From contig NZ_WIOK01000004.1 in the NCBI RefSeq assembly GCF_009467825.1, forward strand, positions 1 to 64,000: 64,000 nt of DNA, in the 5' to 3' direction. The notes beneath the pieces are model-generated. The model made no database searches and had not been told where the DNA came from. It was given only the letters and a program-made list of their open reading frames with translations. The position numbers and the translations under genes are program-made. Below, piece after piece: positions 50,966 through 60,800 of the stretch. Each line of letters opens with the position of its first letter. Within the stretch, counting starts at the first letter, position 1. Origin of the DNA: Cyclobacterium xiamenense. GTDB taxonomy: Bacteria; Bacteroidota; Bacteroidia; Cytophagales; Cyclobacteriaceae.

Positions 50966-51319
50966 TTAGTGACTGTTTATTTTGGTGACCTTGGCATCTC
51001 CCCAAAGCTCTTCTAACTGATAAAATTCTCTTTTTTCTTTTAAGAATATGTGAACCACCACATTAACGTAATCCATCAGTACCCATTGCCGGTTTGTTTT
51101 TCCCTCGCTCCGCCAGGGACGTTCGTTGCTTCGTTTGAAGACGGTTTCTTCCACGGCGTTGGAGATACCCTCTACCTGCGTGTCAGAGGAGCCCGAACAA
51201 ATCACAAAAAAATCGGTCATCGTACTCGTGATGTCCCGCAAATCCATTACTACAATATCGGATGCTTTTTTGTCTTCCATCCCGGTCACGATCACTTTGC
51301 TCAACTCCTCTGCCGTCAT
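50966..51319 (-). CDS. rsfS: Ribosome silencing factor RsfS
   Basis: This 117-residue protein of the RsfS/Iojap family binds ribosomal protein L14 and blocks joining of the subunits when nutrients are scarce. The family pattern [20 protein letters not shown] (about 21-40) and [20 protein letters not shown] are both present. It is divergent from birA and is followed by ftsH, with which it is probably co-transcribed. Confidence 0.95.
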   Translation of the reverse strand: MTAEELSKVIVTGMEDKKASDIVVMDLRDITSTMTDFFVICSGSSDTQVEGISNAVEETVFKRSNERPWRSEGKTNRQWVLMDYVNVVVHIFLKEKREFYQLEELWGDAKVTKINSH

Positions 51320-51419
51320 AGGTGCTTTTTTCTGTGGTTTTTTAGTTAAAATTTATTTTATTCCTACATTTAACCTGATTTTAAATATCCAGATTATCGA
51401 ATAAAATAACTAATTATAA

Positions 51420-52175
51420 ATGCATAAAATCCTTGCCAATACGGTTTTTTTAGGAAAAGATTTGCAAATACTGACAGACTGTCATTCTACTAACGAAACG
51501 GCCCTTTCATTGGTTCGTTCCGGGAAGGCCGCAGAGGGAACGGTTGTGCTAGCCCTAAACCAGACCCGAGGCAAAGGACAACGAGGCCGGCAGTGGTACG
51601 CGGCCCCTGGATTGAACCTCACCTTTTCCATCGTACTCCGGCCTGAATTTATTGCTGTAAGCCAGCAGTTTGTGTTGAACATGGCCGTTGCCCTTGGGGT
51701 TCACAAGGGGTTGTCAGAATTTGTATCGGGCCTTTCCATCAAGTGGCCGAACGATTTTCTGTACGAAGGGGGAAAAAAGGTGGGTGGCATGCTCCTGGAA
51801 AATAGTGTGAGGGGAAAGCAGCTGGTGCTTCAGGTGGCAGGAATCGGCATCAATGTGAATCAGCTGGAGTTTCCGGTACCGCAGGCGGTCTCCCTGGCGG
51901 GGATTTCTGGTAACACGTTTTCGCTGGATGAGGTGCTGTCGGCCATTCTACAATCGGTGGAGGTTTATTACCTTCGGCTGAAGGCCGGCGAATGGGAGGC
52001 CATCCATAAGGAATACCTTGGACAGTTGTACCGGTTTGGAAGCTGGGCTACCTACAACGACGGGGAGCTATTTACCGGAAAGATTACCGGCGTGGGCGAA
52101 GACGGCCGGCTACAAGTACGCAAACAAAACGGTAGGGTAGCCTGTTATGACCTGAAACAAATAGCATTCGTTTAG
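51420..52175 (+). CDS. birA: Biotin-[acetyl-CoA-carboxylase] ligase
   Basis: This 251-residue protein has the biotin protein ligase core: LTDCHSTNETALSL, then GTVVLALNQTRGKGQRGRQW with the GRGRxG-type adenylate loop, and LSIKWPNDFLYEGGKKVGGM. A short C-terminal SH3-like domain follows. The N-terminal DNA-binding domain of the repressor form is missing, so it is a plain ligase that attaches biotin to carboxylases. It is divergent from rsfS. Confidence 0.95.
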   Translation: MHKILANTVFLGKDLQILTDCHSTNETALSLVRSGKAAEGTVVLALNQTRGKGQRGRQWYAAPGLNLTFSIVLRPEFIAVSQQFVLNMAVALGVHKGLSEFVSGLSIKWPNDFLYEGGKKVGGMLLENSVRGKQLVLQVAGIGINVNQLEFPVPQAVSLAGISGNTFSLDEVLSAILQSVEVYYLRLKAGEWEAIHKEYLGQLYRFGSWATYNDGELFTGKITGVGEDGRLQVRKQNGRVACYDLKQIAFV

Positions 52176-52206
52176 TTCAGCATTTTCTTTTGTGTCCCTG
52201 AATTCC

Positions 52207-52214
52207 TAAATTTG
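52207..52214 (+). promoter_or_regulatory. -7 box of ahcY
   Basis: TAAATTTG is an exact TAnnTTTG match located 33 bp before the ahcY start codon at 52248. No well-spaced -33 box was found. Confidence 0.5.
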
Positions 52215-52247
52215 TCAAAAATTAATTTAAACCATAGCTTCGTTAAC

Positions 52248-53567
52248 ATGTCAACAACCAAATCACAGAAATATATTCAATATAAGGTGAAAGATATTTC
52301 ATTGGCCGCATACGGAAGAAAAGAAATCCGTCTTGCGGAGAGTGAAATGCCGGGTCTAATGGCCCTGCGAGAAGAGTACGGTGCCACCCAACCGCTAAAG
52401 GGCGCCCGGATTGCGGGCTGTTTGCACATGACCATCCAAACCGCAGTGCTGATCGAAACGCTAGTGGCCCTGGGGGCAGAGGTGACCTGGTCGTCCTGTA
52501 ATATTTTCTCTACACAAGACCATGCCGCTGCTGCGGTGGCTGCAGCTGGTATCAGCGTGTACGCCTGGAAAGGGTTGACCGCTGAAGAGTTCGATTGGTG
52601 CATCGAGCAAACACTTTTCTTCGGAGAGGAGCGCAAGCCGTTAAACATGATTCTCGACGATGGAGGAGACTTAACGAATATGGTGTTGGATCAGTACCCG
52701 GAATTGGTTTCCGGTATCAAGGGACTGTCGGAAGAGACCACCACGGGTGTTCACCGACTCTATGAGCGAATGAAGAACGGAACGCTTACCATTCCCGCGA
52801 TCAATGTCAACGATTCGGTCACCAAATCAAAATTTGATAACAAATACGGATGTAAGGAATCACTAGTTGATGCAATTCGCCGGGCTACCGATATCATGAT
52901 GGCAGGTAAAGTGGCTGCGGTAGCCGGTTATGGTGATGTAGGCAAGGGTTCTGCTGCCTCCCTTAGGGGTGCCGGAGCCCGGGTCATTGTTTCCGAAATC
53001 GATCCCATCTGCGCCCTGCAGGCAGCAATGGATGGATTTGAGGTGAAAAAAATGATGGATGCCGTAAAGGAAGCGGATATTGTGGTTACGGCAACCGGCA
53101 ACAAAGACATCATCGGTGAGGCACATTTTCGCGCGATGAAAGACAAAGCCATTGTTTGCAATATTGGCCACTTCGACAACGAAATTGACATGGCCTGGCT
53201 GAACGAACAATACGGACATACCAAAGACGAAATCAAACCGCAGGTGGACCTGTACCATTTGGATGGCAAAGACATCATCCTGCTTGCGGAAGGCCGGTTG
53301 GTGAATCTGGGTTGTGCTACGGGACATCCTTCGTTTGTGATGTCCAACTCCTTTACCAATCAGACCCTTGCCCAGATGGAATTGTGGAACAATACCGATC
53401 AGTACGAGGCGGGTGTGTACATGCTTCCCAAGCACCTGGACGAGAAGGTAGCAGCCTTGCACCTGAAAAAACTCGGTGTGGAACTGGATGAACTGTCGCC
53501 CGATCAGGCGTCGTACATCGGTGTCAACCAACAGGGACCTTACAAACCGGATTACTACCGGTATTAA
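52248..53567 (+). CDS. ahcY: Adenosylhomocysteinase
   Basis: The ATG at 52248 gives 439 residues starting [20 protein letters not shown]; the frame to 52212 includes 12 residues of promoter DNA. The enzyme splits S-adenosylhomocysteine to adenosine and homocysteine with tightly bound NAD. Typical segments are [40 protein letters not shown], the NAD loop [20 protein letters not shown] and the C-terminal KPDYYRY, whose lysine and tyrosine contact the neighbouring subunit's NAD. It belongs to the methyl cycle and is cytosolic. A strong terminator follows. Confidence 0.98.
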   Translation: MSTTKSQKYIQYKVKDISLAAYGRKEIRLAESEMPGLMALREEYGATQPLKGARIAGCLHMTIQTAVLIETLVALGAEVTWSSCNIFSTQDHAAAAVAAAGISVYAWKGLTAEEFDWCIEQTLFFGEERKPLNMILDDGGDLTNMVLDQYPELVSGIKGLSEETTTGVHRLYERMKNGTLTIPAINVNDSVTKSKFDNKYGCKESLVDAIRRATDIMMAGKVAAVAGYGDVGKGSAASLRGAGARVIVSEIDPICALQAAMDGFEVKKMMDAVKEADIVVTATGNKDIIGEAHFRAMKDKAIVCNIGHFDNEIDMAWLNEQYGHTKDEIKPQVDLYHLDGKDIILLAEGRLVNLGCATGHPSFVMSNSFTNQTLAQMELWNNTDQYEAGVYMLPKHLDEKVAALHLKKLGVELDELSPDQASYIGVNQQGPYKPDYYRY

Positions 53568-53596
53568 TTGTTGGAAACATATCCCTATACGAAAAG

Positions 53597-53630
53597 AAAA
53601 CCCGGACCCAAGGTTCGGGTTTTTTTTTAA
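53597..53630 (+). terminator. Terminator of ahcY
   Basis: AACCCGGACC pairs with GGTTCGGGTT (one mismatch) around the loop CAA and is followed by nine T, a strong rho-independent signal 30 bp past the ahcY stop codon. Confidence 0.9.
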
Positions 53631-53826
53631 CGTTTTTTACAACAGATAGGGGGTTCTAAAATCTTTACAAATTGGCCTGCGGCAAACCGTTGGTCTCTGA
53701 GTGAAGAAAAGGGTAGGGCAGTGTTTGCATGGACGGGTTGTATTTTTCTTTTTGAACATGAGCGAGGTCATGATTTTGATTGCTAAAATTGGGTAACTTA
53801 CTCTTTGTAACCAAATTAGCCCGAAA

Positions 53827-56187
53827 ATGACCAAATATTGTATTCCATTTGAGCAAATCCGGCACACGGACCTTTCGCGTGTGGGAGGAAAAAATGCTTC
53901 CCTGGGAGAAATGATTCGAAAAATGACGCCGCTGGGAATACAGGTGCCTGGCGGATTTGCGGTGACCGCTGCCGCGTACCGGGAGTATATCGAAGCTTCA
54001 GACTTACTCGAACCGCTGAAAAAGAGTCTGGACTCCCTTGACACGAAAACGCTGAAAAATTTAGACAAGGTAGGAAGTAGCTGTCGAAAGTTGATTTTGT
54101 CGGCAGAAATACCGGATTCCGTGCAGGAAGAAGTGGTGAAATTCTATCAGCAGCTGGGTGAAAAGAAGGCCGTAGCGGTCCGAAGTAGTGCCACTGCGGA
54201 AGATCTTCCCACGGCCAGTTTTGCCGGACAGCACGATAGTTTTTTGAATATCAGGGGTTCTTCCGCATTGTTGGCTTCGATCCGGAATTGCTATGCTTCT
54301 CTTTTCAACGATCGAGCCATAAAATACCGGTTGGATAAGGGATTTGATCACCTGGAAGTGGCCCTTTCTGTGGGGGTGCAATACATGGTCCGATCCGACA
54401 AGGGCAGCGCGGGAGTCGCGTTTACCTTGGACCCCGAATCGGGTTTTGACAAGGTGGTCTACCTTACCTCCGCCTGGGGCCTGGGTGAACTGGTCGTTCA
54501 GGGAGCGGTAAACCCGGATGAGTTTTACCTGTTCAAACCTGCGCTTGAAAAGGGATCACCACAGCCGTTATTGGAAAAGAAACTCGGGGAAAAGGAACAC
54601 AAAATGGTCTACACCAAGGACCGGAAAAATCCTGTAAAAAAAATCCCGACCTCCGATAGGGAACAAAAGGAATTTTCCCTGAGCGAAACGGAGGTCGTAC
54701 AATTGGGTAAATGGTGTCTGGAAATCGAAAAACTGTACCAGCGGCCCATGGACATTGAATGGGCCAAAGATGGGAAAACAGGGGAGTTGACTATTGTTCA
54801 GGCCCGCCCGGAGACGGTGCACCAACAACAGCCGCTGACATTAAAGACCTATCACCTACAGTCTGAAACGAAACCGATTTGCCAGGGAAAAGCCGTCGGT
54901 AAGGCCATTGCAAGTGGCAAGGTAGTCATCGTCAATTCCCTCGCAGATGGTCCTAAAGTTAAAATGGGGGATATTATCGTCGCGGACAGTACGAATCCTG
55001 ACTGGAATGCATTGCTGAAAAAAGCCGTTTGTATAGTTACGAACAAGGGTGGTAGAACCAGCCACGCGTCCATCGTGGCCAGGGAATTGGGCATTCACGC
55101 CGTGGTAGGAACGGGCAATGCCACGCAAAAACTGCAGGACGGGCAGCTGGTGACCGTGTCTTGCGCTGATGGAGATCGGGGTAGCGTATTTGAGGGAAAG
55201 TTGGATTGGGAGGAAAAGGAAGTGTCACTGAAAGGGCTCCGGACGACAAAGACCGCGGCCAAGCTGATTCTTGCAGACCCGGGACGGGCCTTCCAGCTGG
55301 CCATGTATCCCCAACAGGGAGTGGGGCTGCTACGCATGGAATTTATCATTTCCACAGCCATTCGGATCCATCCGATGGCACTGGTGAAGTTCGACGAGAT
55401 GGTGGAAAGTCACGAAAAGAAAGCCATACAGGCCATGACAATGGATTATGCGGACAAACAGCAGTACTTTGTGGAAAAATTGGCAGCTTCCGTGGGCATG
55501 GTAGCCGCCGCCTTTTACCCCAAGGAAGTGATTGTACGCATGAGCGATTTCAAATCCAACGAATACCGGGAATTGATCGGCGGCAAGTACTTCGAACCCG
55601 AGGAGGAAAATCCCATGTTGGGATTTCGGGGTGCATCCAGGTATTCCCACGAGCTGTATCGGGAGGGATTCGGCCTGGAATGCAAGGCTATGAAACGGGT
55701 TCGGGAAGAGATGGGCTTGGATAATGTGAAACTCATGGTCCCCTTTTGCCGGACGGTGGATGAGGGCGTGCGTGTCCTGGAATGCATGCAGTCGTTTGGT
55801 CTGGAACGGAAAAAAAACAAACTGGAAATCTACATGATGGTGGAAATCCCCAGCAATGTCATCCTTGCGGAGTCTTTTGCTGACTTATTTGACGGGTTCT
55901 CCATCGGGTCCAACGACCTGACTCAGCTAGTGCTCGGGGTGGACCGGGATTCGGCCATGGTGAGCGGATTGTTTGATGAAAATAACCCTGCCGTAAAAGA
56001 GATGTTAACAAAGGTCATCCGGGCCATTAAGAAAAAGGGAAAAAAGATCGGATTATGTGGACAAGCTCCCAGTGATTACCCGGAGTTTGCCGGTTTTCTC
56101 GTCGGGTTGGGGATCGATAGCATTTCATTTAATGCCGATGCCCTGCTAGCAGGGATTAAAAACATCCAAAAAGCAGAAAAAAAATAG
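53827..56187 (+). CDS. ppsA: Phosphoenolpyruvate synthase
   Basis: This 786-residue enzyme converts pyruvate and ATP to phosphoenolpyruvate. The N-terminal ATP-binding domain has VGGKNASLGEMIRKM, AVRSSATAEDLPTASFAGQH and LDPESGFDKVVYLTSAWGLG. The swivel domain has GGRTSHASIVARELG with the phospho-carrier His413. The C-terminal PEP barrel has GFRGASRYSHELYREGF, MVEIPSNVILAESFADLFDG, SIGSNDLTQLVLGVDRD and LCGQAPSDYP with the catalytic cysteine. It is the gluconeogenic entry point when the cell lives on amino acids or pyruvate, which fits the nearby serine and peptide catabolism. Confidence 0.97.
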   Translation: MTKYCIPFEQIRHTDLSRVGGKNASLGEMIRKMTPLGIQVPGGFAVTAAAYREYIEASDLLEPLKKSLDSLDTKTLKNLDKVGSSCRKLILSAEIPDSVQEEVVKFYQQLGEKKAVAVRSSATAEDLPTASFAGQHDSFLNIRGSSALLASIRNCYASLFNDRAIKYRLDKGFDHLEVALSVGVQYMVRSDKGSAGVAFTLDPESGFDKVVYLTSAWGLGELVVQGAVNPDEFYLFKPALEKGSPQPLLEKKLGEKEHKMVYTKDRKNPVKKIPTSDREQKEFSLSETEVVQLGKWCLEIEKLYQRPMDIEWAKDGKTGELTIVQARPETVHQQQPLTLKTYHLQSETKPICQGKAVGKAIASGKVVIVNSLADGPKVKMGDIIVADSTNPDWNALLKKAVCIVTNKGGRTSHASIVARELGIHAVVGTGNATQKLQDGQLVTVSCADGDRGSVFEGKLDWEEKEVSLKGLRTTKTAAKLILADPGRAFQLAMYPQQGVGLLRMEFIISTAIRIHPMALVKFDEMVESHEKKAIQAMTMDYADKQQYFVEKLAASVGMVAAAFYPKEVIVRMSDFKSNEYRELIGGKYFEPEEENPMLGFRGASRYSHELYREGFGLECKAMKRVREEMGLDNVKLMVPFCRTVDEGVRVLECMQSFGLERKKNKLEIYMMVEIPSNVILAESFADLFDGFSIGSNDLTQLVLGVDRDSAMVSGLFDENNPAVKEMLTKVIRAIKKKGKKIGLCGQAPSDYPEFAGFLVGLGIDSISFNADALLAGIKNIQKAEKK

Positions 56188-56712
56188 AAAAGAGACATAT
56201 TGGCAGGCAAACACTTGGTGGGAACGGCGGGAACGATTAATTTTAACCGATAAAAAACTGAAATCGTGCTTGCCTGAGGCGGAAATTCCTGACAAATACG
56301 CCTCGCGGGGTAATATCCCGATAACATCCCCTCGCCGATAAGCGTCGGGAGGAGAGACATGCGACCTGCTTGCCGGTAGGCAGGAATTCTTCCGAAGGTT
56401 ATGACAGGCCTATGGCCTAAAAAAAAGAGTACTAACAGATTCCATGTGACCACTAAAAGACAGTTTTAAACACATGAAATCGAGCCTGCCTCGGACAGGC
56501 AGGCATGACGAAAACGTCACACAGTGGGATGATTATCAATCATGCGAGATTCCATCTGACCGTTGAAAAAAAATATAAACAGATGAAATCGATCCTTCCT
56601 TAAGTAGACATGCATAGCGCAAGCGGTACATGGAAGAATGATTAGTAATCATGCGAGATCCTCCCGATGTGATCGGGACATGCATCTGACCATTAAAGAC
56701 AATTATAAATAG
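56188..56712 (+). other. Gene-poor region with REP-like palindromes and tandem leader copies
   Basis: No real gene lies between ppsA and doxX. The first part has REP-like palindromes (CCTGCTTGCCGGTAGGCAGG near 56364-56383, GCCTGCCTCGGACAGGCAGG near 56485-56505). The second part holds three related leader units, described separately. Minus-strand frames read through the REP sequences give the PAYRQAG-type artefact and are not genes. Confidence 0.6.
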
Positions 56713-56720
56713 ATGAAACC
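56434..56720 (+). repeat. Three tandem copies of a leader ending in ATGAAA
   Basis: Each unit has a CATSTGACC core, an A-rich stretch, and ATGAAA. The ATGs lie at 56474, 56583 and 56713, giving periods of 109 and 130 bp. The third ATG is the doxX start codon. After the first two, GATTA-nn-AATCATGCGAGAT links to the next unit (56530-56550 and 56639-56659). The first unit contains a REP palindrome and the third an added CCCGAT/ATCGGG hairpin. The first two ATGs open frames of 29 and 6 codons. This looks like duplication of a 5' leader or a repeated small element. Confidence 0.65.
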
Positions 56721-57111
56721 CGTATCCTTTGTTTTTATCCGGTTGGGAATCGGCATCAGTATGCTCGGCCATGGTTTGGTTAGAATCCCGAAGCTGTCTG
56801 CCTTCAGTGCCGGGATGGTGGGCAATTTTAGCGAATCCATTTTGCCCGAACTTTTGGTGACTCCTTTTAGTCTGGTGCTGCCCTTTCTGGAGTTGATGCT
56901 GGGACTGGCGCTTATTTTGGGCTGGAAGACGCGAATTGCAGGTATCAGCGGTGCTTTATTGATGCTTTTGCTTATGTTTGGTACTTCAATGATTGAAAAT
57001 TGGTCCGCCCTGCCCTCGCAAATGATTCATTTGTTGTTTTTTGTGTTGGTATATGAGTTTAATGAGGTGAATACCTTTTCGTTGGACGCGTCCAACCCAT
57101 CCGCTAAATAA
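56713..57111 (+). CDS. DoxX family membrane protein
   Basis: This 132-residue protein has four predicted membrane helices (about 5-25, 45-70, 75-95 and 100-120). The N-terminal RLGIGISMLGHGLVRIPKL and PFLELMLGLALILGWKTR segments match the DoxX/DUF417-like group. Members are small membrane proteins linked in some bacteria with redox or sulfur chemistry; their biochemical role is not settled. The Crp-family gene starts 6 bp after its stop, so the two are an operon. Its leader is the last of three tandem copies. Confidence 0.8.
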   Translation: MKPVSFVFIRLGIGISMLGHGLVRIPKLSAFSAGMVGNFSESILPELLVTPFSLVLPFLELMLGLALILGWKTRIAGISGALLMLLLMFGTSMIENWSALPSQMIHLLFFVLVYEFNEVNTFSLDASNPSAK

Positions 57112-57117
57112 GTTCCT

Positions 57118-57786
57118 ATGATCGACAAGATTGATATCGAAGTTTTAAAAACAAACCTACCCTTTATCACCGATTCCCGACTTCGGGAGGCCCTGGCAAA
57201 AGAAGGCAAGGTCATGGAAATTCCCAAGGGAAAGACCATCATGGAACCCGGCCAGTTTGTGAAAATGGTGCCGATCGTTTTGGAGGGAAGCATCAAGGTG
57301 CTACGTATGGACGAGGAAGGAAGGGAATTGTTTCTGTATTACCTGGAGCCCGGCGAAACCTGCGCCCTGTCGCTCACCTGCTGTTCGGCTTCCAAACCCA
57401 GTGAAATCAAGGCCGTAGCCGAAGAAGATACCCTCATTTTGGCCGTTCCGGTGCATACCCACGAGCAATGGTCGGACGAATTCAAACAATGGAAAGACTA
57501 CGTTTCCACCACCTATCAATCCAGATTTCAGGAAATGCTTGAGACACTCGATGCGGTGGCTTTTAAGCGAATGGATGAGCGATTGATGCGTTACATTGTA
57601 ACCAAAATGAAGCAGGCAAAGGCTAATGAATTGCACACCACCCATCAGGAAATAGCTTCGGAACTGGGTACCTCCCGCGAGGTAATCTCCAGGTTGCTCA
57701 AGCAGTTGGAAAAGAAAAAGTGGATCGAGCTGGGTAGAAACGTGATCTACATTCGCGATGATTTTGAGGAATTGATTAGTAAATAA
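57118..57786 (+). CDS. Crp/Fnr-family transcriptional regulator
   Basis: This 222-residue regulator has a cyclic-nucleotide-type beta-roll (about 30-130; IVLEGSIKVLRMDEEGRELF) and a C-terminal winged helix with HTTHQEIASELGTSREVISR (about 168-187). The beta-roll carries a cysteine cluster, GETCALSLTCCSAS (about 80-93), where many Crp proteins bind cAMP. The cAMP arginine is not obvious, so a redox or metal signal is more likely. It forms an operon with DoxX. Targets are unknown. Confidence 0.9.
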   Translation: MIDKIDIEVLKTNLPFITDSRLREALAKEGKVMEIPKGKTIMEPGQFVKMVPIVLEGSIKVLRMDEEGRELFLYYLEPGETCALSLTCCSASKPSEIKAVAEEDTLILAVPVHTHEQWSDEFKQWKDYVSTTYQSRFQEMLETLDAVAFKRMDERLMRYIVTKMKQAKANELHTTHQEIASELGTSREVISRLLKQLEKKKWIELGRNVIYIRDDFEELISK

Positions 57787-57899
57787 ATGCCCCTTAGAAA
57801 CCCGTTTGTGCGTGTGAAAAAATCCAACCGCTTACGGGAACCATAGGAGTCACCCAATGCCAGTCGCGGGCAACGAAGGTTCAAGAAATGAAGTAGTCT

Positions 57900-60800
57900 A
57901 TGGGAAAAGGCTTCCTTTTTTTTAGGTTGATTTGTATGGTGATGGTGTGCCTACCAACGCTTCAAGCGCAGGAGGCCTTATCGTTCCGGTTTAAAAAGCT
58001 GGATACCGGTCAAAGCCTTTCCAGCGGAGACATACAGGCTATTTTTCAGGATGTGGATGGCTACATGTGGCTGGGCACCAGCAATGGGCTGAATCGGTTT
58101 GATGGATCCAGGTTGCGCAGGTATTTTGCAGATGAGCATGATTCCAGTACGATCAGTAGTAATTCCATCAGCAAAATCTACCCGGGACCTGCGGGTAATT
58201 TATGGTTTAAGGATGCCGAGAGGATTGTCAACGTGTACCTAAAGGACAAGGAAATCTTTGCACGAGACATGGAAGAGTTTGCAGCCCGGTACCAGCTGAG
58301 AAGTGCAGTGCTAACCAAGGTCTTCGAAGATTCCAAAAAACGGTATTGGTTTTTGCACCCCTTCGAAGGCATTACGCTCCTTGACAGCAGCTTGCAGGAG
58401 GCACGGTATTTTTTTTCCAAAACATCGGAGGATGGAACCATAGGTAGCAATTTGGTCACGGATATTCAGGAAGATTCGGAAGGTAATTTCTGGCTGGTTC
58501 ACGCAAATGGTTGGATTGATATTCTCTCCGGGGCGAATTTACGGGTTAAAAAAAGGCTGGCATTACTCGATGAGTCGGAGATTCTTCAGAACTATATTTT
58601 TGAATTGGTGCTGGATCAATCGGGGGATGCCTGGGTTTTTTGTCCGGATTTTCCGCTTGGTTTGTTTCATATTTCTGGTAAAACCTGGCAGGTGCAGGCC
58701 ATTCGCGAGGATTCCGAGGGGATTCGTCTTAACAATCCCTTGGTTAAATCCGTATTGGAATACGCCCCAGGAGAAATTTGGGTAGGTACGGATCACGGGG
58801 GGATTAATATTATTGACACCCAAAGCAACAACGTTCATTATGTGCTCAACAGGCCGGAAAGTAGCCTGGCCTTATCCCACAATGCGGTCTACGCTCTGTT
58901 TAAGGATGCATCCGGAGTGGTATGGGTGGGTACGCACAAAAGGGGAGTAGACTTGTACCATCCCAATTTGGATCGATTTGGGCTGCTTAGGAGGGATATT
59001 GATCCGGAAAACCCCTTGCCTATAAATGACGTCAATGCGATCGAGGAGGATCCCTCGGGGAGCCTTATAGTGGGATCAAACGGTGGAGGCTTGTGGCGGT
59101 ACGATTCCAAATCCGGCACTTACCTGGATGTATCGCAGTGGCCAAACGATACAGGACCCGTGCCTGATTCCGATGTAGTAGTGGTTGATTTGTACAGCGA
59201 CCGGTCCGGTACCTTGTGGATCGGTACCTACCAACGAGGCTTGTATGCATACGATGGAAAAAATTTTACCCACTATGAGGCCCAAATAGGCAAGCCGGAT
59301 GCATTACAGGATAACAATATTTGGAAGATTTTTGAAGATAGTGCCGGAAGGTTTTGGATAGGTACGCTCCGGAAAGGGCTCTTTCTATTCGACAAAGCCT
59401 CGGGTAACTTTACGCAGTGCAGCACGGAAGAAATGGGTATCGCATTGAATAACCAATACATCACTGCCATTACCGAAGACAATACCGGAAATATCTGGGT
59501 GGGGGGAAGCCTTGGGATTGACATTTTTCATCCCGAAAAAGGCTACCAACGGTATTTTCCTGGAAATTCTGCCGATCCCTCCGGATTTAGCCACTCAAAC
59601 GTTTCGGACATGTTTCGGGATCGCTATGGAATCATTTGGATAAGCACAGGCCAGGGCTTGTTCTATGTTGACGAAACAATGGATTCCTTTCATGTATTTG
59701 ACCAGTCCAACGGGTTGAAAAACGATTTTCTGGTAAGTCTGGTACCGGATAAGCAAGGGAATCTGTGGTTGAGTTCCAATGACGGCTTGATTCAGGCCGA
59801 AGTGGACCGTAGTGCTACAGCGCTTTCTCTCTCGTTTCGATTTTTCACTAGTGGGGATGGCTTACAAGGTGATAGGTTTAACAAAAATGCCGCCTACGTA
59901 TCCAGCGATGGTAGGGTATACTTCGGCGGAGTGGATGGGATAACCTACTTGCATCCTGAAACCTTTCCTTTTTTTGACGCCGAGCCACAGGTGGTTTTTT
60001 CGGATTTTCGCCTGTTCAACCAAACCGTAGCGGTGAACGAACGGGTAAACGGCCGGGTGTTGCTGGACAAACCCCTGAACGTAAGTCGATCGGTACAACT
60101 AACGCACCATGAAAATATTTTTTCCGTTTCTTTTTCTTCCCTGAATTACCTAAACCCGGAAAAAAGCAGCTTTTTGTATCGGCTAGAGGGGTTCAGTAAG
60201 GAGTGGATTGCTGTGGAGACTTCCCCTTTTGAAGTCACTTTTACTAACCTTGACCCTGGAAATTACACCTTACAGGTGAAAGCTTCCTCCATCGACGGAG
60301 CCTGGGGAGCGAGAGTGGCCAACCTTGATATAGAGATTTTGGCTCCTTTCTGGCAAACACCCCTGGCATTTGGTATGTATGGCCTGGTGCTAGTTATATG
60401 TATTGCCTCTTCCTGGCAGTGGTTTGTGTACCGGGAACGTCAACGGCTTAGCCGACTGGAGGAAATTAAGGAGAACAAACGTCTGGCTGAACTGGACCAG
60501 ATGAAAAGCAGGTTTTTCACGAACGTGAGCCATGAGTTTCGGACACCACTGACACTTATTCTGGCACCGGTAGAAAAACTGGTAGCCGACACCCCGGATG
60601 GTCCCGTGCGGTTTCAGCTGCAAACTGTCCAGAAAAATGCCCGAAAGCTGCTGACCCTGGTCAACCAACTCCTGGAAATCCGAAAGGTGGAAAACGAGCA
60701 ACTGGAATTGCAAACGGCAGAAGCAGATTTGGTCACTTTTTTGGAAGAGCAGGTTCACGCTTTTCGGAGTTTGGCTATACAAAGGCAAATTGGTCTCACC

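Noticed and set aside
53637-54068. A 143-codon minus-strand frame across the ppsA start
   Set aside because: It is antisense to a well-supported enzyme start and has no recognisable domain.
56076-56453. A 125-codon minus-strand frame after ppsA
   Set aside because: It reads through REP-like palindromes, producing the PAYRQAG artefact, and overlaps the end of ppsA.
56474-56580. Short frames opened by the first two ATGAAA leader copies
   Set aside because: Only 29 and 6 codons long and the first runs through a REP palindrome, so they are better explained as by-products of leader duplication.
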